Positions 1 through 11,222 of a stretch of 64,000 bases of DNA are shown in pieces; within the stretch, counting starts at the first letter, position 1; each line of letters begins with the position of its first letter. Under the pieces are notes generated by a model, which ran no database searches, was not told the origin of the DNA, and worked only from the letters and a program-made list of their open reading frames with translations. The DNA lies in assembly GCF_932276165.1 (NCBI RefSeq), contig NC_064006.1:8136501-8200500 (forward strand), given 5' to 3'. This DNA is from Plutella xylostella. Lineage: Eukaryota > Arthropoda > Insecta > Lepidoptera > Plutellidae. The translations under genes and the position numbers were made by a program.

Positions 1-710
1 ATCATAGCTCTTTTAAGTAAGAGCATACTTTATTAAATAAAACAGAATAAAATGTGATCTACTAATAAACCTAAACTTAAATAGAACCTATAAATATTAA
101 AATATATATAAATAATATAATTGTTACGTTCACTTCACTCTCACTGCACTAACTCATTGTTACTACTACTCGACAACAGGTGTCGCTATTATTACCGCTA
201 CTCGGCAACAGATGGCGCCATGTGTCCAAAGAGTTAAAATAAATACAGCTGTTTTCTCTCTCTCTCGGTTTTATTTTCTAGTAACTGTTAAAATAAAACT
301 TAGAGCTAAAAAGTTTTCTGGTAGTGATTCTAGGATTTTTAAAAAGTTGCCTATCCAGGTTGTCTGTTGATCAAAATCCATTTAGTAGTTTTGTCGTCAC
401 ATTCGCTGGGTACTTCGACATGTCGATGTTGCATCGTCATCTTCACCCAGGTGATCTGTTGGCAAGAAACGATACATTAGTAAATAGGCGTGCCAAATAA
501 ATAACATTGCTGTGTGAACTAAAAACTATAAAAGTTTCAGTTTTCTCGCATACAAAGTGGCGCCTCTAGCGGAAACTATCATGAAACTTTTGACAGATAA
601 TCTATGCAGGTGACAGAAGAAAACAAAAAAATTTTCGGTTACGTAAATTGCAAAACCCGTACTAGAGGCCCTGATACAGCTGGTCCACTGCGGGTTGGTA
701 GAGAGGAACA
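1..710. other. AT-rich intergenic DNA with an LTR-like stretch
   Basis: No gene is recognised here. From about 122 the plus strand reads TGTTACGTTCAC, then passes through CGACAACAGGTGTCG and an AATAAA near 240, followed by a CT run. This arrangement resembles a short plus-oriented BEL/Pao-type LTR, but no second copy or target duplication was found. The LTR reading is a weak inference. Confidence 0.25.
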
Positions 711-891
711 GATCACATATCTAGATGAGCTAAATCTAGATATGCAGGTTTCCTCACGATGTTTTTCTTCACCGTAAGAGCGATGGTATACATTGTACTT
801 AAATTCAAAGAACTCATTGGCACATGTGGGTGTTGACCCCCGTATCTCTGGCGTGAGAAGCGGGCGCTTATCCGACTGAGCTACACTGGTC
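711..891 (-). repeat. tRNA-derived SINE
   Basis: Read on the minus strand, the head at about 891 begins GACCAGTGTAGCTCAGTCGG, which contains a good pol III A box. It is followed by an anticodon-like segment and a weak B box (GGGGGTCAACACCC). The body, on the plus strand, holds the lepidopteran SINE signature around GCAGGTTTCCTCACGATG and GATGGTATACATT. A second copy of the body lies at 5262-5395. This is a repeat and not a functional tRNA gene. Confidence 0.7.
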
Positions 892-1176
892 TATCAGTTT
901 CAATATCATTTAAATGACTTTATTGTTTTAAAATAATGTATTTCTACACTTACCTTCTCATTATAGAGGCATGGCCCGGGGGCAGCGGCGGTATTCCCGA
1001 AAAAATAGGAAAGCTGAAATTTAGAAGAAAAAAAATATTAAATAAAGATATAAGAAGAGATGTAAGAAGGCAAGCAGACAATGGGATGGTATGTCTGCAA
1101 AGCCAATCATAAAGAACCAAATAAACTGCTTATGGGCTTATGGTTATATTAAACCGATTGCATGTATCTATATACT
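892..1176. other. no recognised feature
   Basis: This short AT-rich stretch separates the SINE from the BEL/Pao relic. I see no coding or structural signal in it. Confidence 0.4.
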
Positions 1177-1725
1177 CTAAGCATGTATCATATTTGTTTT
1201 CTCAGCCTCACACTTTAACTCAGGTAAGTTCTGAGGCACATTTACTGATTCTACACTATGTTTGAATTCAGTTTCATGAAATTGATTATTCAGTAGACTG
1301 TGAGGATCTACACCTCTTGACAGACAGTCAGCTGGATTTAATTCAGTAGGAATATAGTTCCCTTTTTCAGGTACCTTCTCACATTCCCAGAACCCATCTA
1401 TTTTCCTATTTAAAGACTCTGTTGAGACAGCCTCAGATACTGACTTGCAAAAGTTACTTGGTAGTGATGAACATCCCTCGCTGTTCAATGGTGCAGTGCC
1501 AGCAACAATGTAGCCGAACTGAGTGTTGTGTAGAAACAGCTGACCTGGTATCACTGGCAGTCTCTCACGCAGTAGGATCTGAAACATGATGTCACACCCA
1601 AGTAAAATATCTATATTTCTAGGTTCGCTGAAGCATTGGCAAGCTGAATGTGAGATGGTATGTTGATGTCCTGTACATTGACACGGAAATGAGGCATTGA
1701 AGATGTTATGTTGGGGACAATGCAT
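1177..1725 (-). pseudogene. BEL/Pao protease-RT linker fused to RNase H-integrase linker
   Basis: The first part contains IDILLGCDIMFQIL and FGYIVAGTAP, typical of the segment between protease and reverse transcriptase. It then reaches the FWECEKVPE motif that opens the RT. Without leaving the frame it jumps to NYIPTELNPADCLSRGV, which normally follows RNase H. An internal deletion of roughly the whole RT and RNase H therefore joined the two ends in frame. Confidence 0.7.
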
Positions 1726-1746
1726 GATAGAACAGTGAGTTTATAA

Positions 1747-2439
1747 TCACTGTTGGCTGACTGGATAGCAAATCGAGCCTTTTGGTTGGTTGTGTTGGAA
1801 GCATTGCACACACCAACAATTGTTTTCTTCATCGAAGAACTCAGTATTAATTCGCTTAGCTAGATCCTTTAGGATAAAATTTACAGAGCTCCCTGAATCT
1901 AGTAGAGCTCTAGCATAGATATGCTCACCATTTTTAGCTTGAAGCTTGACAGATATTGTAGGCAATAATACCTCACTCTGTATGTTAGACATCAATGAAA
2001 CATGATTAGTAGCAGCAGCGGCAGCGGGTTGGCTATTATGAAGCAAGGTGTTGTGCTTGCCTTTGTAGATACCACACTTAAAGAAAAATCTGCATTTTTG
2101 GTGGTTGTTGAGGCATATAGTGCATAGCTTATTGTTGGCCACATATGAAATCCTTTCATGCACTGCAGCTAGTTTAAACTTTTCACATCTAAATAGTTTG
2201 TGATTAGAAGCATGACAGTACTTACATGTGGGTTCTTCAGTGATGGGTTTGATGTTGTTAGCTATGTATGACGGCTTTTTTGGAGTGTCCTTACTCACAC
2301 TCTGGCCTGTAGACTCGCAGGATGTGATGTTTCCCATTGCTGCAGCTCTTTTTTCTAGAAAAGTCAAAGAAAGTGAAACCCTTGCAATGTATATTGATCT
2401 AGTTTCCGCTGAATGATCGCAATTATTATTAAGTCGCAT
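1747..2439 (-). pseudogene. BEL/Pao zinc knuckles and aspartic protease fragment
   Basis: Two cysteine/histidine clusters are visible: CKYCHASNHKLFRC, then CTICLNNHQKC continuing to a KHNTLLH block. This is the BEL/Pao arrangement before the retropepsin. The protease active-site motif ALLDSGSSVNFI follows about 60 residues later (DUF1758-like). The frame is lost soon after it, and the continuation resumes in another frame at 1611-1832. Confidence 0.75.
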
Positions 2440-2735
2440 GAGTCAACCGGTATATTTAAGCCTTTCAACGCACTACTATGCTGTCTGACTGTAGCTATGA
2501 ATTCCCTTATATTCTGTGCTGTACATTTAGTGATCGGTTTCATATCTAATATTGAGTTAATGTGGTGGTTTATAACAATCAATTTATTGTCATAACGCTT
2601 GGCTAGTAGTTCCAGAGCAATCACATAGTTAGAACTGTCCAGAGATAGATGTTTTATTAGATCTAACGCCTCCCCATAAACAAGAGAATGCAGATAGTAA
2701 AACTTATCACATTGGGATAACCTATCATGTGCCAA
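2364..2735 (-). pseudogene. BEL/Pao gag fragment
   Basis: An open segment of 123 codons matches the Gag region (DUF1759-like) of BEL/Pao elements. It has the pattern of leucine-rich helices around GEALDLI, then ALELLAKRYDN, then a segment on short-range peptide pairing. The start upstream is not preserved, and the frame shifts before the zinc-knuckle part. The identification rests on pattern recognition of the family, with no search run. Confidence 0.65.
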
Positions 2736-2760
2736 TTACACTTTGGAACAAGTTCATAAA

Positions 2761-4440
2761 CGCATAGTATTCACTAACTGTGCCACCGAATTTTGGTATC
2801 TCAATAGGAGGAAGCCTGTTGTGGTTTGTGTGAGAGTTAGTAGAGTTACGTACCTTTTCAGATGTCTGTACCATCTGTTGTCATTTGGTCGCTTGCGCTG
2901 TTATCCAAGTAGGTAAAAGTCTTGTTAACTGTAATTCTTCACTTGCTGCTGTCTGTTTGTTTGGATAACATTTTGTTTACATTGAGATTTGAAATGCCCA
3001 AATAGGTTGCTGTCATAGACAATTCACCGATTCATGATGATTTTTGACCGATTTTGACTTTGATTGGTCCAGTTAGGTAGTAAAATAATTTTATTTATTA
3101 TAGCGTTCGTTTTTTTCTGTGATGAAAATAGATTTACAAATCTGTTAAAACCAGAAGGAAAAGGTGACACAAAAAGTAAACTCATTTGTGAAATAGGTTT
3201 GTTTTACCATAAATCATTAATACAACTTGAAAACATGAGGATTTATATCGATAACAAACAAATTAAATCAGAAAATACAAGAACACGACTCCATATTCAA
3301 ATCAACTCCCCCCTTCCTTGACAATGACATTGACATCTCCTTTTTGACGTTTCACGCCATGGCTTATCTGCCGACCACAGAGTACGTCGTCGCGGTGTAA
3401 ATACGATTGCTTCCTGTTATTATTCTGAGGTTCGGAGTTATATTTGTAACACGGCCTTTCCTGATGGCGTGACGTCCTCGACCGCAACGTCTTCTCAAAG
3501 TCATCAACACCACGCTCTAGGCAATCCAAAACTCAGCACTTCAAAATCTGTAAACAATTGATGTGATTAGAAGGGTATTTTTGCATTTTGTTCTAATTGG
3601 GCAGAGGCACACGAGTCGGCTTGCCACCCTCACCACTGGCAGAGGCACACGAGTCGGCTTGCCACCCTAACCACTGTATGTAGTTTATTGGCTCAGTGTT
3701 TATGAACGTTCTTTTTTCTCTGCGATGAAAATAGATTTATGAACGTTCTGTGATTTCAAAAATATTTTTTTTACTGGCAACACTACTACTATTGTAGTGA
3801 TGTACACACGGTCTGTCTTGTTCGTCAATCGAGTTAACCTGTAATAATATAATATTGTCCCACTAATGAGCCGTTTTACTTGACAACTGTCAGTTGAGTT
3901 TTTGTACAAGCCTTTATTTTGTACAATATTCTTCTTACTTCTATTTAGTAAAATTTACAAGTTCAGAATGTTTATTTTTCAAGCGTCGTTGCTGTAGAGA
4001 ACGCATGAGGGCAGATATAGAATTTCCTCTCTGGAAATAAGATGTGAGCTGACACAAAATCTGTGTTCTGAGGGTTTGACAGTTCAGTACAACTCAGACA
4101 CTGTATAACGTTCGAATAGACGACAACTGTCAAAGAGGAGAAAAAGTAAAACATAATAATTTTAATAATACCTGATTCCCCAGTCCCCTATCGTGAAGTC
4201 GAAACAAATTCAATACAAGTTCGGTATAAGGGATCAGTTCTTAAAATAAAATTATGCTTCCAAAATTGTTCCCCAATGATTTATACATTGTAATTTTCGT
4301 ATTATGTAGACTAACGACTTCAAATATATAGTTTTTTTGAATGAATCGAGTACCTGAATGTGCTATCGAATCGAGTGACAGACAACCAAAGTGATGATCG
4401 AACATCCCTACTTTGGAATATTTTTATCCCCCAAAGAGAA
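2761..4440. other. intergenic DNA without recognised genes
   Basis: There is nothing coding that I can support. It includes a 2 x 38 bp tandem duplication (3600-3675). A roughly 25-nt segment ending GATGAAAATAGATTTA occurs twice, near 3120 and 3722, which suggests an old duplicated repeat. Confidence 0.35.
3600..3675. repeat. 2 x 38 bp tandem duplication
   Basis: The unit starting GCAGAGGCACACGAGTCGG is repeated directly after itself with one visible mismatch (CTCACC versus CTAACC). The near identity indicates a recent local duplication. Confidence 0.85.
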
Positions 4441-5212
4441 CGCACGCTAATTGGACAATGGCAGAGTTCTAAGGACGTTTGGTACCCCTATGAAAATGAC
4501 GGGTTCCGTAATGAAAGTACCATGTTTAGAGAGTCACTGTATAGGTACACAAATAAATAAATAACTAGATTTTTAGAAGCTGGGAGAAAAGAGAAAAACG
4601 GAAAAAAAGAATCTTTAAAATGTAGTCGCAATGGAACGTAAACATTCATACAGGAAGAATGGAACGTCAAGTGAAGTAATGTTTATGCCAAGTACTCTGT
4701 GATTTACGTCATAAATGTCTAGGTTGGATCTCAGTATAATGATAAAAATTGACAAAACCAGAGCAGAAAAATTGAAATGATAAAAAAATGTGTCATGTCA
4801 ACAACTAAACGTCAACACTTGAACAACATAAGACGAACAACGTGAATAATAATTTGATAATAATATTATTATGTTAGGTATATCAAGTTGTATGTTTACG
4901 TTTAAATAAATACGGGACGTGCAACGTACATAATAAATAAAATGATTTTATTAATATTATTGACTAGATCAGGCTACTACTTTCATTATGGAATAATGTT
5001 ATACTTATCCAACTTCTGAAGTTTTAAATTGCCATTCCGCAACAGGGATCTGCTATGCCATTTCGAAATGCTATATGTAAAGGTTCTACTATATGGGTAT
5101 GCATTTGGCGAGTAATGTAATGAAATAAAATATACTGTTTAAAAGATCATTGTTTTATTTACATAACATAATTTGCCTGGAATCAACTTTAGGAATTTTA
5201 TGTTCCTATTAC

Positions 5213-5264
5213 CTACTCTATTCTATTCTCTGTTGGGGTGTAAGTACCTGCACCTGGCTCTCTA
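5213..5264 (-). repeat. LINE 3' tail with (AGAAT)n, fragment
   Basis: (ATTCT)n is followed by CTGTTGGGGTGTAAGTACCTG and CACCTGGCTCTCT. The same sequence occurs at 15471-15543 (plus) and 33118-33245 (minus). In each copy the pentanucleotide repeat sits at the outer end, as the microsatellite tail of a non-LTR element would. This copy runs directly into a SINE. Confidence 0.55.
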
Positions 5265-5395
5265 GATGTGCTAAATCTAGATAGGTATGCAGGTTTCCTT
5301 CACTGTAAGTGTGATGGTATACATTTTAATTAAATTCAAAGAACACATTGGTACATGTCAGCGCCGGGATTCGAACTGCAGAACGCAGTTGCTCT
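5262..5395 (-). repeat. SINE, second copy
   Basis: It shares with 711-891 the run CTAAATCTAGAT, GCAGGTTTCC, GTAAG.G.GATGGTATACATT and AAATTCAAAGAAC. In place of the first copy's tRNA-like end it has GCCGGGATTCGAACTGCAG, a recognisable B box on the minus strand. Confidence 0.65.
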
Positions 5396-7274
5396 TCTCA
5401 TATTTGACTTAGGTATTTATCATCCTATGGTTCAAAGAAAATATTGTCAGAATTTTGCGTGTTCTTGTTCTGCTGCTTCTGCAGGTTCCTGATGAAGAAG
5501 TGGGACGGGAGCCTGCCGGGGAGGTGGAGCAGGAACCGGGTCTGGTTCTCCCCTTTGTCACATTTGTTCTATATCTTCAGCAGTTTCAGCGGTATTCAAA
5601 ATATTAAATAATTAGGTTAGGTAATGGAAAATGAAATAACAACTACTATGACAAGATTGACAAGCAAGATTCAGTGTTACTAGATTTAAATATTAAAAAA
5701 ATATCGATGATAGTGAATCGAATAAAGAGAAAAAGAAAATGGTTTACTATGGATAAAAGTCTTCAAGACTTAAATATAATCATATTTTATAAACCAAATG
5801 TACTAGTTTTGGCACAAATAGTACCAGAACATGTAATTTATTGATAAATAAAATATCTTTTGTATTTAAGAATGTATCGATATTTCTATTCGATTCGATT
5901 ACTTTTTTGCTCGGATTTGCTGGTTATATTCCGAGGTCTGGCACCACTATTGTTACGTTCCGTTCTCTATATGTTTGTTTTTACGTTCCATTATCCTTAG
6001 ATTTAAATATTCTTCATTTATCATTTTTTCCTTTCCCCCGACTTCTAAAAATATTGTAATTACTGAAAATACCTTATCTACACTGTATTAATAAATGGTG
6101 AAAACATGGTTCTGAAACGCTCCAAAAAAAAGGCGGTACGCCCACTGCCGTTCTCCTTATTGAATTTTAATCAATTTAAATCGCACGCATAAGTGTATTT
6201 TTTTCAATAAATATCTGTAATTGTATGTATTGTATTATATTTTGTATATGTTTCACACACGGATAAAAAGGCAGGGGGTGACTCGCACGCACATTAAATG
6301 GGCCCCCCAAAACAGTCGCTAGTACATTACAGTGGCGTAGCAACAAGGGGGCAACATGGCATGAGGTGGTAAGGAAGGAGAGGTATTCCACGGCTCTCAG
6401 AGCAATCGCGTTATCGGTCAAGACCCCTACAAGCACCTTACTGGGTAATACATCCTACCTCGAGCATTTCTGCTCTAGCGGTACACCAATCAAGCCAGCC
6501 AATGAAGGCAAGCAAGAGGTGGGAAATCCTGTTCCTCGTCAGTTTTCTCTCTGGACAACCAATAAAGGCAAGACAGAGATGAGGAACAGGGGTTCTCCCC
6601 GGCATCGGGTGGGTGGTATTATTATTTTTTATTATTAAGATACCAGTAACGCCATCTGTTGGTCAGTAGCGTGCAACAACACTCATCGCAATAAAATAAA
6701 AATAATTTAATATGCTGATGTAGTTTCTAATGTGGATTTGAACAATATAAATACATTTTGTCTTGGTAACTTTTATTTACATACACTGATAAATAAAATT
6801 ATTTTAACTAGCTACTGGATCAATATATAATACTTAAATGTAATTATTATTTCAAAGTAAGTTGTCATTCGGTATAGTTGATTTATGATGTTTATTGATA
6901 CACTTAGTAGTTCATAGCATCATGATGCGTCATCAATTCATAATCAAATACGTAGGTTAGGCCTAATGCTAATTATCATTGCGTCTGCGTCATTTTACAC
7001 ATAATATGTATTAAAGAGTACAAGATAGTTAATTAAAATGTATATAGATGGCGCTTTTATGAGATGTGTCACCTATAAGTTATACTTAATATATAATTAT
7101 GTTTGTACACACCCAGCTTGCTGATTTTTATTCTTATCAAGGTTTAACTTTATTTACAAAACATAATATTTTCCTATCTGCACCCATTAGCAAAATTAAA
7201 TTTAATGTTGAGCAGTTTAACATGTCGAACATCCATCAAAAACATTAAACGTTAAATCCCAAAACACTGCACAC
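5396..7274. other. intergenic DNA with unclassified repeat-like patch
   Basis: No gene is supported. The patch 6300-6620 is less AT-rich. It holds two related segments, CCAATCAAGCCAGCCAATGAAGGCAAGC and CCAATAAAGGCAAGACAGAGATG read in parts, each next to a GTTCCTC/GAGGAAC block. This looks like a decayed interspersed repeat that I cannot classify. Confidence 0.3.
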
Positions 7275-7450
7275 TATCAAAATAAAATAAAAGAAGAAAA
7301 ACGCTTTACACTATCAAAATAAATAAAATACAAAAAGAAAAACGCTTCACACTAATAACATAAAACAAAAGAAAGATCCGCGGTGTGTCGCGAACCAACG
7401 ACTTTTAAGGACAAACGTATAGATCTCTTAACCAACTAGACCACGGTACT
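7275..7450 (-). repeat. tRNA-like SINE with duplicated A-rich tail
   Basis: On the minus strand, TGGTCTAGTTGGTTAAGAGA (A box) is followed about 30 nt later by GTTGGTTCGCGACACAC (B box), a spacing that fits a tRNA-derived head. Downstream, AACGCTT.ACACTA followed by an A-rich run occurs twice. The T-arm is imperfect, so I read it as a SINE and not a tRNA gene. Confidence 0.55.
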
Positions 7451-7671
7451 GATAATTGATTCAGTGAAAAACTCCTTCACATTCTTTCCTAGCCTGACTA
7501 TTTTTCAGTTACTTACAATTTAATTCATTATTTTGAAGTCCCTTGACCATGTACGCATGTAAAGTAGTTATTGCTACGATCTATATACCATCGTCTATCC
7601 ATTACATACACTCGGTGAGTGGTAGATTTAGTTCTTATCAAGTTTTAACTTGATTAACATAAAATTTTCCT

Positions 7672-8130
7672 ATATGGGCGACTATTTTTTCATAATTATT
7701 AAGAAAAATACCAATTCTACACGATACGCTTAGCACTACATGATAGAGGACACTGCAATGAACTTATGGGCATACAAAACATTTAACAGCGTGCTCCCGG
7801 AGATTAATTACATAACAATTACTTCGGCGTTATTAAAATCGCTGCCAGCCAGCAGCAATTTTGGATGACATGACGTCATCGTCACACACCCGCGCCTTAG
7901 GACACGCAGCTAGCAGTTTAGCAAAACTGGTAACTGCTGCTAGCTGCACTTTATAAGGCGCACGCCACGCCGTAAAGTAATTGTGACGTAATTAATCTCC
8001 CGGAGCACGTTGGTAAATGTGATATATGTCTATAAGTTCATTGATATATTCTCTAGCATGTAGTGCTAACAGAATTCTGCTACAATTGCCTTTTTTTAAA
8101 ACATATTCGGCCATACAAAAATTGCTGCTA
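7672..8130. mobile_element. long foldback (inverted-repeat) element
   Basis: The left arm TAGCACTACATG..TAGAG, CAATGAACTTAT, AACATTTA, GCGTGCTCCCGGAGATTAAT and ACAATTACTT reappears in reverse complement at 7970-8075, in the same order. Weaker matching extends outward to about 7672 and 8130. A second, tighter hairpin (GCAGCTAGCAG / CTGCTGCTAGCTGC) sits in the middle. There is no coding capacity. One of the GCTACG clusters starts about 45 bp past the right arm. Confidence 0.6.
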
Positions 8131-8175
8131 GTTTCTGCTGCTATATTCACAGACCTAATTTTATGGCACCATCTT

Positions 8176-8234
8176 GCTACGACACTGCAACGACGCGGCT
8201 ACGGCGTAGCTCCGTAGCGCTACGAATGCTACGA
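8176..8234. repeat. GCTACG/CGTAGC palindrome cluster, copy A
   Basis: Five or six GCTACG or CGTAGC hexamers are packed into about 60 bp around the palindrome GGCTACGGCGTAGC. Four similar clusters occur in the window. I do not recognise the family. Confidence 0.7.
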
Positions 8235-8239
8235 AACTT

Positions 8240-10311
8240 GTCGTTTTATTTTGCCCGTAAATCTTTCGGCGGATATTTTTAGCGACATTTATATTTTAAA
8301 CCGTCTTTATAAAAGGAATACGTTCATGATGCCACGTATTTCTATACATACCTACCTACATTATCTACATCTATATGTATATCTTTGACAGACATTACAT
8401 AGCAATTGTTTTTAAAAATGTACCTATGTACACAATTTATTATAAATTACATATTTAGTACGGGTACTAAATTTTGCTTATTTTTGTTTCAGGTATTGAA
8501 ATTAAAAAGCTCACGGTGAACAAGGTTTGACGTGTGAAACATAGAACTTAGTTAATTTAATGGTAGTAAGTTTAATGTGAACATAATTATTAATTATTTC
8601 AACCAGCTGCTTATTAAACTTTGCAGGTTTTACGTATGACTAGCTTATTTTATTGTTTCTACTTTTACTAACTTAGTATTTATACACATAAATAAAAGCA
8701 AAATCAAATAAATTTAATGAACTCACAAACACAAATTTCCTTATAAACATTTCCGACTAAAATACTCACTTCTCTTAAATCCCATAGAAATAAAGTGAAT
8801 TGGCGCGAAAAGTGTAATAACCGAAAAATTGCGGCCATTTTGAAATTACCACGAATAAGGTTACAGCCTCGCCTCCTCGGGGAAAACTGAGTTTTATGTT
8901 ATATATAAAAATATTTTTATATTTTATATTCATCTCACTAACAGCAATTACATCGCGTATCTATTTTGCTGGGAGAGAAAATATCGTGAAAGCGTAATTT
9001 CAGTCACGTTCTATTCTATATTAATGAAGGCTTTATATTTATTATCATTATCATCACTACTTTATTTTATTTTATTTTACAATCTTCTTCCTCAGTTTTC
9101 TACATCTATGCACTACTGGATATCTATGAATTTTAACTAAGTTATCCTTAAACTAAATACTTAGTAAAAATTAACCTCCTCGAGTGAAATATTACCCGCT
9201 TCTTTTACATTATGTTCAGGGTTACCCTCGACCGTTACAAACCATAGTGTAACCCTTATAATCATCACCGACTCGATTATAAGAGAATTAGGCCTACCTA
9301 CTTAATGAAATTACCTATTTTATACACACAATATTTTTATCTTTTTGTTCGTAAATTTTGCATGTAACGAACTAAACTTATGCCGCGTTGTCCTCTGAAA
9401 TAATAAGAACATACAGAGACAGTATTTTTTAAAGTAAGAATATGATTGTACAGTAAAATAATAACGTTCAGTAATAATAAAAACTTTATTAATAATAAAA
9501 TACGTTCTCATAAGCGTCTCTCAGTTATGTAGAAGTAGGAACGCCTCTTGAATATCAAATCTACTTCTACAACAAGTATGCACTTTTTATTCGCTTCTAC
9601 CAGATGGTGGTTCAAAATGAAATATCAAAATATTATGTTGCTTGGATGTACGAGCAGACTGGGATAAAAGAAAACAAAAATCAAAAATAGAGATATTTAA
9701 AGGAAGCTTTTTGTATACGTTATTCATAAACTTTCTTGTATAAATCGTATTTTGTGTTTAATACCATTGTCTTTTAGCAATTATTATGGAGCTAAAAATG
9801 GTGCATAAAACAGCCACAAGTCACCATTAATATTTTAATAAACATTAAAATTATTCTATTAATTTCGGCACTTTGGTAGACACACAGACATACTAATACC
9901 ACCTCTTTATTCCATCAATGGTCAAACAAAAGCACACACACAAACAACCCTATCTCTTTCGTATGACACACACACACACACACACACACACAGTCACAGA
10001 GAACAGAAGGTCGTAAACATAACACTTTACGAGCTCTATGTAAAACATGCCCTAGATACGTGCAGGTGGATCTACAGGGGGAGTTTTATTCGTGATCGAG
10101 ATGTCTTATACAGGGTGTTCTAAAAATGGTATGAGAAGAAAGGTTTTACAGAATGGCGAGCTGATGCAGTCGCTTTCATTTTCAATGTAATTTCAGACCT
10201 GTGTATGTATTTGTGTAAGTACAGGTAAGGCCTTACCATTTTGCATAATATATGTTATCATGCATTATCAAATATTTATAGAACGTAACTTCTAATTTGT
10301 GAAATTGCAGG
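8240..10311. other. AT-rich intergenic DNA
   Basis: No gene is supported. It contains a short (CA)n run at 9966-9992. Near 10109 a TACAGGGTGTTCTAAAA sequence resembles the termini found at 40-57 kb. Confidence 0.35.
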
Positions 10312-10440
10312 ATAATAATAATAATCTTTATTTGCACACCATGAAACATAACTTAAATTTTACTTACATAACATAAATTCACAAATGGCGGTCTTATCGC
10401 TAAGAGCGATCTCTTCCAGACAACCGTTTTTGGTACAAAG
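10312..10440 (-). repeat. LINE 3' end with (TTA)n tail
   Basis: Read on the minus strand, a segment with CTGGAAGAGATCGCTCTTAG and CGATAAGACCGCCATTTGTG leads through GGTGTGCAAATAAAGA to (TTATTA)n. This is a familiar lepidopteran non-LTR 3' UTR. No coding part remains. Confidence 0.6.
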
Positions 10441-10795
10441 TAATACATTGGAAAAGGGCACTTAGGTGTACTCAGGATTTGTGCTACAAAACGCACGATT
10501 ACTGTGTAATGCTACAAACCTACACAGTAATAATTAATGTGAAATTGACTACAAATTGATAAAAAGGGATATTAACATTTCTAAATATTTTAGTAGAAAA
10601 TTTAACTAAATATGGGTTCAATGACCTGCCATTGAAGCGAGCACTGATAGAAGGTTACTCTTTATTGAGTAGCAACATGTCTATGTCCGATTTCACTTGG
10701 TTGTTTCAATTATTGCCGCCTTAGTGTTACATAAAGTGGTATATAACTACACTTGTGAAACGACATTAGCCTAACGTACCATTTTTAAATACCAT

Positions 10796-11025
10796 CACGG
10801 GCAATGAAAATGTTCCACTCACAAAATGTCGATGCTAAACGACCTTTTTTTTTCAAACATTTAATTTAAAATATGAAATAAATAATAAATATTACCGGTT
10901 TAAGTTGGTAATATTCTGATGCTCTGTTTAATGTACTCCAATGTTGCAAAAGGCGTAATTAAGCTAGTTTTTCCGTTTAGAAGTAATTAAGTGTTTTACT
11001 CAGTGGAACCTTTTCATTGCCCGTG
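10796..11025. mobile_element. MITE, 230 bp
   Basis: The ends are inverted: CACGGGCAATGAAAATGTTC at the left and, in reverse complement, CACGGGCAATGAAAAGGTTC at the right, continuing CCACT on both sides. The interior is AT-rich and non-coding. The target duplication is not clear. Confidence 0.75.
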
Positions 11026-11163
11026 AGTGTAATTATTGAATTGGGATAGCATACGTCATAGAAGGCAGTAAATTATGCTGATCCATACTTACGTATACTA
11101 AACTTTATAATACTAATAGTAACGATTTATTACACATTTGATGAAATATGCTACAAAGATATG

Positions 11164-11222
11164 GCTACGCCGTAGCAACATGTCGTAGCTTGCTACGAAC
11201 TCGTAGCAAAATGTCGTAGCAT
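11164..11222. repeat. GCTACG/CGTAGC palindrome cluster, copy B
   Basis: GGCTACGCCGTAGC is followed by GTCGTAGC, TTGCTACGA, CTCGTAGC and GTCGTAGC within 60 bp. It is related to copies A, C, D and E. Confidence 0.7.

Larger units (their letters stand above)
1177..2760 (-). mobile_element. degenerate BEL/Pao LTR retrotransposon, internal part
   Basis: Successive minus-strand segments read gag, then zinc knuckles and aspartic protease, then the protease-to-RT linker, then an RNase H-to-integrase linker. That is BEL/Pao order. The coding frame changes at least three times (gag to protease, near 1830, and near 1625), whereas BEL/Pao elements normally have one long frame. Almost the whole reverse transcriptase and RNase H are missing. 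No flanking LTR pair was identified. It is a dead relic; the breaks are described but no intact protein is implied. Confidence 0.8.
4565..6057. repeat. diverged long inverted repeat pair, possible DNA transposon ends
   Basis: The segment 4565-4680, read in reverse complement, resembles 5945-6057. Both run from an ACGTTCCATT block through a pyrimidine-rich stretch to GCTTCTAAAAAT or ACTTCTAAAAAT. The outer flanks show weaker similarity (TACA.TG, AACATGGT). This could be an old transposon with long terminal inverted repeats, but the arms are too diverged for me to place its limits. Confidence 0.3.

Noticed and set aside
711..891. tRNA gene on the minus strand
   Set aside because: It has a good A box but a damaged T arm and a SINE body attached. 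The same holds for 7370-7450 and 58100-58170.
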